Positions 1 to 6,231 of a stretch of DNA of 6,608 nucleotides are shown one piece after another. The position numbers and the translations under genes were made by a program. Position 1 is the first letter of the stretch, and every line of letters begins with the position of its first letter. The notes under the pieces were generated by a model. That model had not been told where the DNA came from. It saw only the letters and a list, made by a program, of their open reading frames with translations, and made no database searches. The stretch is taken from the NCBI GenBank assembly GCA_955652655.1, contig CATPCK010000547.1:1-6608 (forward strand). Reading direction: 5' to 3'. The stretch is from an uncultured Ktedonobacteraceae bacterium. Its GTDB lineage: Bacteria; Chloroflexota; Ktedonobacteria; Ktedonobacterales; Ktedonobacteraceae.

Positions 1-1854
1 GTCTCCTGACTCTCGTGCGCTTGCGATACTCTCCTGGAGCAGAGGAATGGCGGCAGCAATATTGTCCTGCCGGTACAAGGTTCGTGCTAATCCGCTCAGT
101 GCCCCTGCCAGGTTTTGTTTGTCTCCTAGTGCGTGCGAGATAGAAACGCTCTCTTCATGCAGAGCGCGAGCTGACGCGAGGTCTCTTAAGCGATAGGCAA
201 GATGACCTGCGCGACGAAGAACCCTGGCGCGTACAGCCAGGCTCTCTGGTGTCTGTGGCAATTCCAGCACGGTCCTTAGCCACCGTTGCTCTTCCGTCCA
301 ATAGCCCCGTAAACCGCAAAACTTGCCGAAGACGTCGCAGAAGCGCAAGGCACATTCTGTTTCACTTTGATCAACAAACCGCTGCAAGGCCGCGCGCAGG
401 TTTTCCTTTTCCCGCTCTAACAGCGCCAGCCATTCAGCTTGCCCTGCTCCCTTGAGGTATTGACCTGCCTTCTCAACGTATGCGAGATAGTACATGGCAT
501 GGGCAGAGCTGGTTTGCGCGAATTCGCCTTGCTTTCGCAGGCAGGCCAGCCCATACTCTCGTACTGTTTCTAACAGCGCGAGGCGTGGCTCCTCGTCTTC
601 CTGTTCTACCTGCTGTATCAGACTCTTATCAAGTAACGATGCCAGGGTGTTGATGATCTCTATTGTTTGCTGTTCTCTGCTACTGAAAAGCGTCTCTACT
701 GCCTCCAGTGCGCATCCACCAACGAATATCGAGAGGTGTCTGAAGAGCCATTGTTCCTGCATATCCAGGAGATCATAGCTCCATGTGATCGTCGTATACA
801 GCGTTTGTTGTTTTTCGGGCAGCGTTTGAACGTCACTTTTGAGGAGCTGAAATTTCTGTGAGAGCCGTTTCAGCAGAGCCTGTGGCGGCAGGAGCTTGAT
901 ACGGGCTGCCGCCAGTTCAATCGCGAGCGGTAAGCCGTCCAGGCGCACACAGATTTCCGCGATGGCGCGCGCATTACGTTGCGTCAACTGGAATGTAGGA
1001 AGCCTGGATTGCGCGCGTTGAACAAAGAGGGCGACCGAGGCATACTGCGCGAGCATTTCTGCTTCAGGCAATGCATTGAGAGCAGGCAGTGGCAGTGGCG
1101 CTACAAGAAATTCGTGTTCTGCCTGAAGGTGTAGCACCGCGCGGCTTGTCACCAATACTTTTAAGTTTGAGCAAGCCGCGAGCAGTTCCTCAATAAAAGG
1201 GGCCGCAGTCACCACCTGTTCGAAGTTATCCAACAACAGCAAGAAGTGCTTATCCCGCAGCGCAGTCTTCACCTGTTCAATGATGGACAGCGTGCCACTC
1301 TCCTGTATATCCAGTGCTTCTGAGATTGTGGGAACCACAAGGGTAGGATCGCTTATCGAGGTAAGTGGGACAAAGCACACTCCACCGGCAAAATCGCCGC
1401 GCATCACCCTGGCAATCTCCATGGCCAAGCGTGTCTTGCCGATACCCCCCGCGCCGAGCAAGGGAACCAGGCGGATGTCAGGGCGCCTGAGCATCGCGCA
1501 CACGGCGTCGACCTCTTGCTCACGCCCAATGAACGAAGTGAAGGCAAGCGGCATCTTCCAGAACGGCTCGGGTTTCTGGCTCCTTTCAGAAAGGACAGGT
1601 GGCTGTCCTCTTTCTCCACTCTTGCGCTTGACCAGGCCCAGTTCTTCCGCACTTTTCTCAAAAATGCGGCAGAGCTCCCGGCGATAGTGAGGTGAAGGGA
1701 AGGAGTAACCGCGCTCCCAGCGGCCAACGGTGCGAGCATTGGGAAGGTTAATCCTAGCGGCGACGTCTTTGTGTGTCCAGTGACGCCGTTCGCGCTCTTC
1801 TCTTAACAGGAGGTTGGGAACGCGGCTTTTTCTGCCCGGGTTGCTTTCGTCCAT
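1..1854 (-). CDS. XRE-type HTH / NB-ARC-like ATPase / TPR transcriptional regulator (C-terminus cut off by window edge)
   Basis: The reading frame is open for 618 codons from ATG 1854 down to base 1, with no stop, so the 3' end lies outside the window. Residues about 13-75 look like an XRE-type helix-turn-helix ending in RWERGYSFPSP and a KSAEELGL segment typical of Ktedonobacteria regulators. FIGRE (108-112) opens an NB-ARC/AAA-like ATPase with Walker A GAGGIGKT (134-141, Lys140), Walker B LLLLDNFEQ (205-213, Asp209), a sensor-like VLVTSR (233-238) and GLPLAIELAAAR (307-318). Residues about 541-618 read as at least two TPR-like helical repeats. Such STAND-type proteins act as cytoplasmic switches: repeats sense a signal, ATP binding changes oligomeric state, and the HTH binds DNA. 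The signal is unknown. The frame stays open upstream to GTG 1917, but neither start has a good ribosome site; I prefer ATG 1854 because the HTH follows directly. It is divergent from the helicase operon, so local regulation is possible but inferred. Confidence 0.9.
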   Translation of the reverse strand, partial: MDESNPGRKSRVPNLLLREERERRHWTHKDVAARINLPNARTVGRWERGYSFPSPHYRRELCRIFEKSAEELGLVKRKSGERGQPPVLSERSQKPEPFWKMPLAFTSFIGREQEVDAVCAMLRRPDIRLVPLLGAGGIGKTRLAMEIARVMRGDFAGGVCFVPLTSISDPTLVVPTISEALDIQESGTLSIIEQVKTALRDKHFLLLLDNFEQVVTAAPFIEELLAACSNLKVLVTSRAVLHLQAEHEFLVAPLPLPALNALPEAEMLAQYASVALFVQRAQSRLPTFQLTQRNARAIAEICVRLDGLPLAIELAAARIKLLPPQALLKRLSQKFQLLKSDVQTLPEKQQTLYTTITWSYDLLDMQEQWLFRHLSIFVGGCALEAVETLFSSREQQTIEIINTLASLLDKSLIQQVEQEDEEPRLALLETVREYGLACLRKQGEFAQTSSAHAMYYLAYVEKAGQYLKGAGQAEWLALLEREKENLRAALQRFVDQSETECALRFCDVFGKFCGLRGYWTEEQRWLRTVLELPQTPESLAVRARVLRRAGHLAYRLRDLASARALHEESVSISHALGDKQNLAGALSGLARTLYRQDNIAAAIPLLQESIASARESGD

Positions 1855-1955
1855 AAGCTCGCTCTGAGAATGCCTTGTTTCACACTCCTCTTTCCGTTGG
1901 CAATCGACTACGCTCACCAACGCAAAAGAAGAAACGCCCCTCTGAAGCGATTCGT

Positions 1956-1964
1956 ATTGTATCA
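1956..1964 (-). promoter_or_regulatory. Possible extended -10 promoter of the HTH/NB-ARC regulator
   Basis: Read on the minus strand, this is TGATACAAT, which fits an extended -10 element (TGn followed by TACAAT, five of six matches to TATAAT). The -35 region at the usual distance is poor (GTTATA at 16 bp), as is tolerated for extended -10 promoters. Transcription would start near 1949, giving a leader of roughly 95 nt before ATG 1854. Two inverted repeats lie over and just upstream of this element, which suggests repressor or activator binding. This is consensus matching by eye only. Confidence 0.3.
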
Positions 1965-1969
1965 CATAC
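1959..1969. repeat. Inverted repeat GTAT-cac-ATAC, operator-like
   Basis: A perfect dyad with 4-bp arms and a 3-bp centre overlaps the putative -10 of the minus-strand regulator. Its position is what would be expected of a binding site for an autoregulating HTH protein. The arms are short and the region is AT-rich, so chance is a real alternative. Confidence 0.3.
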
Positions 1970-1976
1970 TTATACT

Positions 1977-1989
1977 CTATAACGTATAG
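1977..1989. repeat. Inverted repeat CTATA-acg-TATAG, operator-like
   Basis: A perfect dyad with 5-bp arms around a 3-bp centre sits 8 bp from the GTAT/ATAC dyad, covering the -35 zone of the putative regulator promoter. The centres of the two dyads (1964 and 1983) are 19 bp apart, close to two helical turns, so two dimers could bind on the same DNA face. The function is inferred, not shown. Confidence 0.33.
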
Positions 1990-2094
1990 CGGCGATATAT
2001 TTGGGGCTCTATTTCTACATTCAAATTTAATAAAAACTTATGTGACTGCTTCGCAACGACCCATGCTCTATGATGTTGTGCTATGCTACATTTA

Positions 2095-2123
2095 TTGCAA
2101 TCTCATGCTGCCTGGTATATCAT
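2095..2123 (+). promoter_or_regulatory. Probable promoter of the SNF2-SWIM operon
   Basis: The -35 box TTGCAA (2095-2100, four of six matches to TTGACA) and the -10 box TATCAT (2118-2123, five of six matches to TATAAT) are separated by exactly 17 bp, the optimal spacing for a housekeeping sigma factor. Transcription would begin near 2130, leaving a leader of about 29 nt before TTG 2159. This placement is one reason to reject the GTG 2042, ATG 2063 and ATG 2105 starts, all of which would lie upstream of the transcript. Confidence 0.5.
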
Positions 2124-2134
2124 GTTTTGAAAAA

Positions 2135-2146
2135 ATATGTGCATAT
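2135..2146. repeat. Inverted repeat ATATG-tg-CATAT between promoter and ribosome site
   Basis: A perfect dyad with 5-bp arms and a 2-bp centre lies just after the expected transcription start of the helicase operon and directly before its AGAGG ribosome binding site. It could be a repressor operator that blocks early elongation, or simply a chance dyad in AT-rich DNA. The centre is too small for a normal RNA hairpin loop, so a DNA-level site is more likely than an RNA structure. Confidence 0.3.
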
Positions 2147-2151
2147 AGAGG
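2147..2151 (+). promoter_or_regulatory. Ribosome binding site deciding the TTG 2159 start
   Basis: AGAGG lies 7 nt upstream of TTG 2159, a normal Shine-Dalgarno spacing. The other in-frame candidates (GTG 2042, ATG 2063, ATG 2105) have no purine-rich site at a suitable distance. This supports TTG 2159 as the true helicase start. Confidence 0.55.
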
Positions 2152-2158
2152 CGCTCTC

Positions 2159-5100
2159 TTGATAGTCATACATGCAATTTGGGATCATCTGCAAAGCGGT
2201 AAGCTTCATCTATGGGCGGAGTCATCAAGCCCAACAGGCTCTGCCGCGCAGCGTCATGGCAAGCAAACCGAGAGGCAGCATCCTTTCACCCTTCCCTACG
2301 AACCGCTGAAGGAGGCCATAAGCGAACTTGCAGGGAGCCTGCTAGTCAAAAGCGCGAGTTCCGAGACTTTATCGCTACTTCTGCCTTCTACTGCCAGGGA
2401 ACCGCTATCCTCACCTGAGCTGATTCTTGAGAAAGAGCCGGCTGACCTGAAAGCGACAGGTTTCAGACCGTGGAAGGTAGTCACGCTGACACTGGACCCG
2501 GACAGTGCACTTGATTTCCTGCTGACAGTGCCCAATTATACCCCTCGTGGCATAGCTTTTGGAAGCTCACTGCGTTTCTGGACCGAGGCGTCCAGGTTTG
2601 CATTTGAACTGATCGCACGGCAGTCCTATATGCCGGTGCTTGATGAAACGCGGCAGGATGGTGTTTCTATCTATCGTGCAGCCTGGCAAGCAGTTCTAGC
2701 TGGAGAGAATACTGAGCGCGTCTCCTTGCTTTTAAAAGCGATGCCGCCGGTTTGCTGGGCATTTTTGCCAGAGAGCGAAATGAAACCCTCAGTGCTGCAA
2801 AACGTTCTGCTCTCTTTTCTAAATCGCACCCTTGATGCTTTTGTGCGAGAGAGCCTGTCTTCAACATCGCTCCTTCCGGCACGCCCCGGCCGTAGTATGC
2901 CTTCCAAAAAGGTAACTTTACCAGAGCAGTGGCTGCAAGCCCTTTCTTCAAAAGACCCGGTGCTTGTGGCAGCCCCCACCGAACTACAACATTTTTCTGC
3001 GACGCTACATGGCTGGCTTGATCAGATTCGTCCCGTCGAGACGGATGCCGCGTTTCGTACCTGCTTCCGGCTTGACGCGCCGGGTGAAGACGACGGAAAG
3101 AGTTCCGATTGGCGCATCAGTTTCCAACTTCAGGCCAATGACGATCGGAGCTTGCTGGTCCCGGCTGAGATGGTCTGGAAGGAGCGTTCAGGCACCCTCA
3201 CCTTTCTTAAACGCAAATTTGAGAATCCGCAGGAGCGCCTGCTTGCCGATCTTGGCAAAGCTAGCCGCCTTTTCCCTACCATCGAGGAAAGTTTAAAAAC
3301 CGCCCGTCCGGTGGGGCTAAAGCTAAGCACCGAGCAGGCATACACCTTTCTGCGTGAGTCTGCCCCATTGCTTGAACAGAGCGGTTTTGGTGTACTTGTG
3401 CCACCATGGTGGCAAAAACCCTCGGCCCGCCTGGGCGCGAAATTGAAGGTGAAATCGAAGGCAGATGCACAAACGGGCTCAGGACTGCTGGGGCTGAGGA
3501 ATATTGTCAAGTATGATTGGACAATCGCGATAGGCGATACGGAGCTCTCAACCGAAGAATTTGAGAATCTGGTCAATCTGAAGGTTCCGCTTATCAAAGT
3601 ACGTGGCCAGTGGGTTGAATTGCGCCCGGAGGAGGTTGAAGCCGCCATCGCCTTCTTCCAGAAAAAACATAGCAACGGGCAGATGTCGCTCGGTGACGCT
3701 CTGCGTATCGGCCTGGGACAGGAAGCGTCTGAACTGGGCCTTCCGGCGTTGGACATTGAGGGCGATGGCTGGATCAAAGAGCTATTGGACAGGCTGACCG
3801 GCAATAGCAAAATAGCTCCTATCAAAACGCCCTCAAACTTTCATGGAAAGCTCCGCCCATATCAACTCAAGGGCGTTTCCTGGCTGGCATTCCTCAAACA
3901 ATTCGGCTTCGGGGCTTGTCTGGCAGACGACATGGGACTGGGCAAAACTATAGAGCTAATAACGCTATTGCTGCACGACCGCGATAAACAAATAAAAATG
4001 CCTGGTCCAGCCCTCCTCATATGCCCGATGTCTATCGTAGGTAACTGGCACAAAGAACTGCAGAGATTCGCGCCATCCCTCAACGTCATGGTTCACCACG
4101 GCCACGAACGACTCTCGGGCGAAGCGTTTGAACAAGAGGCGAAACGGCACGATATCGTGATCACCACCTATTCACTGGCGCTGCGCGACAAAGAACATCT
4201 TTCCCATCTTGAGTGGGAATACGTGGTTGTGGACGAGGCGCAAAATATCAAAAACGATGCCGCCAAGCAGACCCAGGCCATAAAAAAGCTGAACGCCGGG
4301 CATAAGATCGCACTCACAGGCACGCCAGTAGAGAACCGGCTCTCCGAACTCTGGTCAATCATGGAATTTTTGAATCCCGGCTATTTAGGTTCTGGCACGG
4401 ATTTTCGTAAAAATTTTGCTATTCCTATCGAGCGATACCGTGACTCAAACCGCTCAGAAGCGCTCAAACGCTTGATCCAGCCATTTGTGCTGCGCCGTTT
4501 GAAGACAGACAAGACCATTATCGCGGACCTACCTGATAAAATGGAGATGAAGGTATTCTGCAACCTCACCCAGGAACAGGCATCACTGTATGAGGCTGTA
4601 GTGCAGGAGATGCTGGCAAAAATCGAAGAATCGGAGGGTATCGAACGCAAGGGACTGGTGCTTTCCACCCTGCTAAAACTTAAGCAGGTATGCAACCATC
4701 CAGCCCATTTTGTTGCTGATGGTAGCGCCTTACCTGGCCGTTCAGGTAAACTGGCCCGCCTTGAGGAAATGCTCGAAGAGGCCCTTGAAGAGGGTGACAA
4801 GGCATTAATTTTCACCCAGTTCGCCGAGATGGGCACGCTGCTTCGCCAGCATCTCCAGGAAACATTGGGGCGCGAGGTGCTTTTTCTCCACGGCGGCACG
4901 CCAAAAAAGCAGCGCGATATCATGGTACAGCGCTTTCAAGAGGACCGTCGTGGAGCGCCGCTGTTCATCCTTTCGCTGAAGGCTGGCGGCGTGGGCCTTA
5001 ACTTGACGGCAGCCAACCATGTCTTTCATTTTGATCGCTGGTGGAACCCCGCGGTGGAAAATCAAGCAACCGATAGAGCCTTTCGTATCGGGCAGAAAAA

Positions 5101-5284
5101 GAATGTACAGGTACACAAATTCGTCTGTATCGGCACATTGGAAGAGCGTATCGACCAGATGATAGAGCAGAAGAAAGAGCTTGCTGAAAGCATCGTTGGA
5201 AGCGGAGAGAACTGGCTTACCGAGATGTCTACGGCACAACTCAAAGAGCTTTTCGCCCTGAGTCGAGAGGCAGTAGGAGAGTAA
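2159..5284 (+). CDS. SNF2/SWI2 family DEAD/DEAH-box ATPase (bacterial type, 1041 aa)
   Basis: This is an ATP-driven double-stranded nucleic-acid translocase of helicase superfamily 2. Numbering from TTG 2159: the N-terminus MIVIHAIWDHL followed by HLWAE resembles bacterial SNF2 starts. Residues about 390-530 match the SNF2-associated domain (PF12419/DUF3670 type), with VPPWW near 414-418 and RGQWVE at 482-487. The motor follows: motif I MGLGKT (592-597, Lys596), motif II DEAQ (692-695), motif III TGTP (720-723), FVLRRLK linker (776-782), IFTQF (884-888), motif V KAGGVGLNLT (941-950) and motif VI QATDRAFRIGQ (969-979, arginines 973 and 976). All catalytic motifs are intact, so the ATPase is probably active. 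The first roughly 380 residues show no motif I recognise. A longer frame starts at GTG 2042, but those 39 extra codons lack family resemblance and a ribosome site. It is followed at 3 nt by the SWIM gene. The biological substrate cannot be told from sequence; DNA repair, transcription recycling and phage defence are all possible. Confidence 0.95.
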   Translation: MIVIHAIWDHLQSGKLHLWAESSSPTGSAAQRHGKQTERQHPFTLPYEPLKEAISELAGSLLVKSASSETLSLLLPSTAREPLSSPELILEKEPADLKATGFRPWKVVTLTLDPDSALDFLLTVPNYTPRGIAFGSSLRFWTEASRFAFELIARQSYMPVLDETRQDGVSIYRAAWQAVLAGENTERVSLLLKAMPPVCWAFLPESEMKPSVLQNVLLSFLNRTLDAFVRESLSSTSLLPARPGRSMPSKKVTLPEQWLQALSSKDPVLVAAPTELQHFSATLHGWLDQIRPVETDAAFRTCFRLDAPGEDDGKSSDWRISFQLQANDDRSLLVPAEMVWKERSGTLTFLKRKFENPQERLLADLGKASRLFPTIEESLKTARPVGLKLSTEQAYTFLRESAPLLEQSGFGVLVPPWWQKPSARLGAKLKVKSKADAQTGSGLLGLRNIVKYDWTIAIGDTELSTEEFENLVNLKVPLIKVRGQWVELRPEEVEAAIAFFQKKHSNGQMSLGDALRIGLGQEASELGLPALDIEGDGWIKELLDRLTGNSKIAPIKTPSNFHGKLRPYQLKGVSWLAFLKQFGFGACLADDMGLGKTIELITLLLHDRDKQIKMPGPALLICPMSIVGNWHKELQRFAPSLNVMVHHGHERLSGEAFEQEAKRHDIVITTYSLALRDKEHLSHLEWEYVVVDEAQNIKNDAAKQTQAIKKLNAGHKIALTGTPVENRLSELWSIMEFLNPGYLGSGTDFRKNFAIPIERYRDSNRSEALKRLIQPFVLRRLKTDKTIIADLPDKMEMKVFCNLTQEQASLYEAVVQEMLAKIEESEGIERKGLVLSTLLKLKQVCNHPAHFVADGSALPGRSGKLARLEEMLEEALEEGDKALIFTQFAEMGTLLRQHLQETLGREVLFLHGGTPKKQRDIMVQRFQEDRRGAPLFILSLKAGGVGLNLTAANHVFHFDRWWNPAVENQATDRAFRIGQKKNVQVHKFVCIGTLEERIDQMIEQKKELAESIVGSGENWLTEMSTAQLKELFALSREAVGE
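5275..5281 (+). promoter_or_regulatory. Ribosome binding site of the SWIM gene, inside the helicase 3' end
   Basis: AGGAGAG overlaps the last codons of the helicase gene and lies 6 nt before ATG 5288. A strong site embedded in the upstream gene, with stop and start codons only 3 nt apart, indicates translational coupling and balanced production of both proteins. Confidence 0.75.
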
Positions 5285-5287
5285 ACA

Positions 5288-6178
5288 ATGGGACGATGGA
5301 GAGATAGAGACTACTGGGACTATTATGAACCATCCATACCAAAAAGAGTTGAGGGTGGTATCAAGACCAAAAGCGAGCGCGGCGAGATTGGCGAAACCTG
5401 GTGGTCCAAACGCTGGATAAAAGTGTTGGAGTCTTTCAGTATGGGCACACGGCTGACCCGTGGTCGCTCTTATGCGCGCCAGGGACAGGTCGTCTCAGTT
5501 GACGTTGAACCAGGTATTGTCAAGGCGAAAGTTCAGGGATCACAACCCAAACCTTATAACGTCAAGATACGCCTGGAGCCGCTCACAGACCAGGATTGGG
5601 ATAAGGTTACAGAAGCCATGGCTTCTCAGGCAATTTTTGCGGCAAAACTGCTGGCAGGCGAGATGCCTCAGAATATAGAGGAAGCCTTTGCGTCAGTGCA
5701 CATCTCGCTTTTCCCTACCGCTCTCAGCGAATTGTATACCGACTGCTCCTGTCCAGACTGGGCCAATCCTTGCAAGCATATCGCCGCCGTCTATTACCTG
5801 TTAGCCGAGCGTTTCGACGAGGACCCATTCCTGATTTTCAAATTGCGCGGTCGTACGAAGGAACAGATTATCGCGGTGCTGAGAGAGAAACGTGCTGCAA
5901 CTTCACCAATGGGAGATATTTCATCGAGCGCGGATGCTGTCTCTGCTGAAGAAGAGCATCTCTTATCTCTCGAGGAACATCTCGACGCATTCTGGCAGGA
6001 AGACGAGGCAATAGACTCCTTTACTGTAAACCTCAGCGCTCCCACGATTGACAAGGCAGTTCTTAAAAGGCTGGGAGATGCTCCTTTCACAATCGGAAAT
6101 AGTAATATTGCTTCCTTATTAGCAAAGGCCTATGACACGGTGGATGCCGCTGTTTCAAAGAAGATAGCGGGGGTATAA
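5288..6178 (+). CDS. SWIM zinc-finger protein, partner of the SNF2 ATPase (296 aa)
   Basis: The SWIM motif is complete: Cys153-x-Cys155-x6-Cys162-x-His164 (CSCPDWANPCKH), followed by the helical IAAVYYLLAERF. This zinc fold binds DNA or proteins. The N-terminal part is the conserved bacterial SWIM-protein region: TWWSKRWIKVLES (about 37-49), then RGRSYARQGQVVSVDVEPG (58-76) and VQGSQPKPYNV (82-92). Residues about 205-240 are a Ser/Glu-rich, probably flexible linker containing DAFW, and the C-terminal segment near 258-290 (AVLKRLGDAPF) is shared by related proteins from memory. There is no signal peptide or membrane segment, so it is cytoplasmic. It lies 3 nt after the SNF2 gene with an overlapping ribosome site. 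SWIM domains fused to or next to SWI2/SNF2 ATPases are a known pattern, so I infer a targeting or accessory subunit. No enzymatic motif is visible. Confidence 0.92.
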   Translation: MGRWRDRDYWDYYEPSIPKRVEGGIKTKSERGEIGETWWSKRWIKVLESFSMGTRLTRGRSYARQGQVVSVDVEPGIVKAKVQGSQPKPYNVKIRLEPLTDQDWDKVTEAMASQAIFAAKLLAGEMPQNIEEAFASVHISLFPTALSELYTDCSCPDWANPCKHIAAVYYLLAERFDEDPFLIFKLRGRTKEQIIAVLREKRAATSPMGDISSSADAVSAEEEHLLSLEEHLDAFWQEDEAIDSFTVNLSAPTIDKAVLKRLGDAPFTIGNSNIASLLAKAYDTVDAAVSKKIAGV

Positions 6179-6231
6179 TAGCGGTATCTTCATCGACGTT
6201 GAACATCAGTCACAGGAGAGGGTAATCCTGC
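6179..6231. other. Short gap between the SWIM gene and the cyclase-like gene
   Basis: The 53 bases contain no GC-rich hairpin with a T-run and no clear -35/-10 pair, so read-through from the SNF2-SWIM operon is plausible. AGGAGAGGG at 6214-6222 is a strong Shine-Dalgarno-like stretch whose end is 9 nt from ATG 6232. Confidence 0.5.
6214..6222 (+). promoter_or_regulatory. Ribosome binding site of the cyclase-like gene
   Basis: AGGAGAGGG precedes ATG 6232 with 9 nt after its last G. It is the only good purine-rich site nearby and supports ATG 6232 as the start. Confidence 0.6.

Larger units (their letters stand above)
1855..2158. other. Divergent intergenic region between the regulator and the helicase operon
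   Basis: These 304 bases separate two divergent genes and are clearly richer in A+T than the coding regions, especially from about 1950 to 2150. I see no convincing small gene. The region holds a possible extended -10 promoter for the minus-strand regulator (1956-1964), a better promoter for the plus-strand helicase (2095-2123), three short inverted repeats (1959-1969, 1977-1989, 2135-2146) and the helicase ribosome binding site. The helicase frame is formally open back to GTG 2042, but the stretch 2042-2158 would encode a cysteine-rich peptide unlike the helicase family and contains the promoter, so I treat it as non-coding. Confidence 0.7.

Noticed and set aside
1280..1687. Plus-strand open frame of 135 codons opposite the regulator's ATPase domain
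   Set aside because: The minus strand here encodes Walker A and the HTH-ATPase linker in one uninterrupted 618-codon frame, so the plus-strand frame is a shadow.
2147..2157. AGAG-gcg-CTCT dyad over the helicase ribosome site, possible RNA hairpin or switch
   Set aside because: Arms are only 4 bp with a 3-nt loop, too weak to control translation; there is no room for a riboswitch aptamer in a leader of about 29 nt.
3399..3414. Perfect 16-bp palindrome TGCCACCATGGTGGCA
   Set aside because: It lies inside the helicase coding region and falls out of the codons for Pro-Pro-Trp-Trp (CCA CCA TGG TGG), a protein motif expected in this family. Coding constraint explains it without a DNA site.
3130..3825. 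Long minus-strand open frame (231 codons) opposite the helicase gene
   Set aside because: It is antisense to a well-supported SNF2 frame; its Ser/Arg-rich composition is typical of a shadow of codon bias, and no domain is recognisable.
4381..4923. Minus-strand open frame of 180 codons opposite the helicase motor domain
   Set aside because: Same reason: shadow frame with serine-rich low-information sequence, overlapping conserved helicase motifs on the other strand.
2042..5284. SNF2 helicase as part of a DISARM-type defence locus
   Set aside because: Class 1 DISARM includes an SNF2-like helicase, but no methyltransferase, DUF1998 or phospholipase D gene is visible here, and a SWIM partner is not part of that system.
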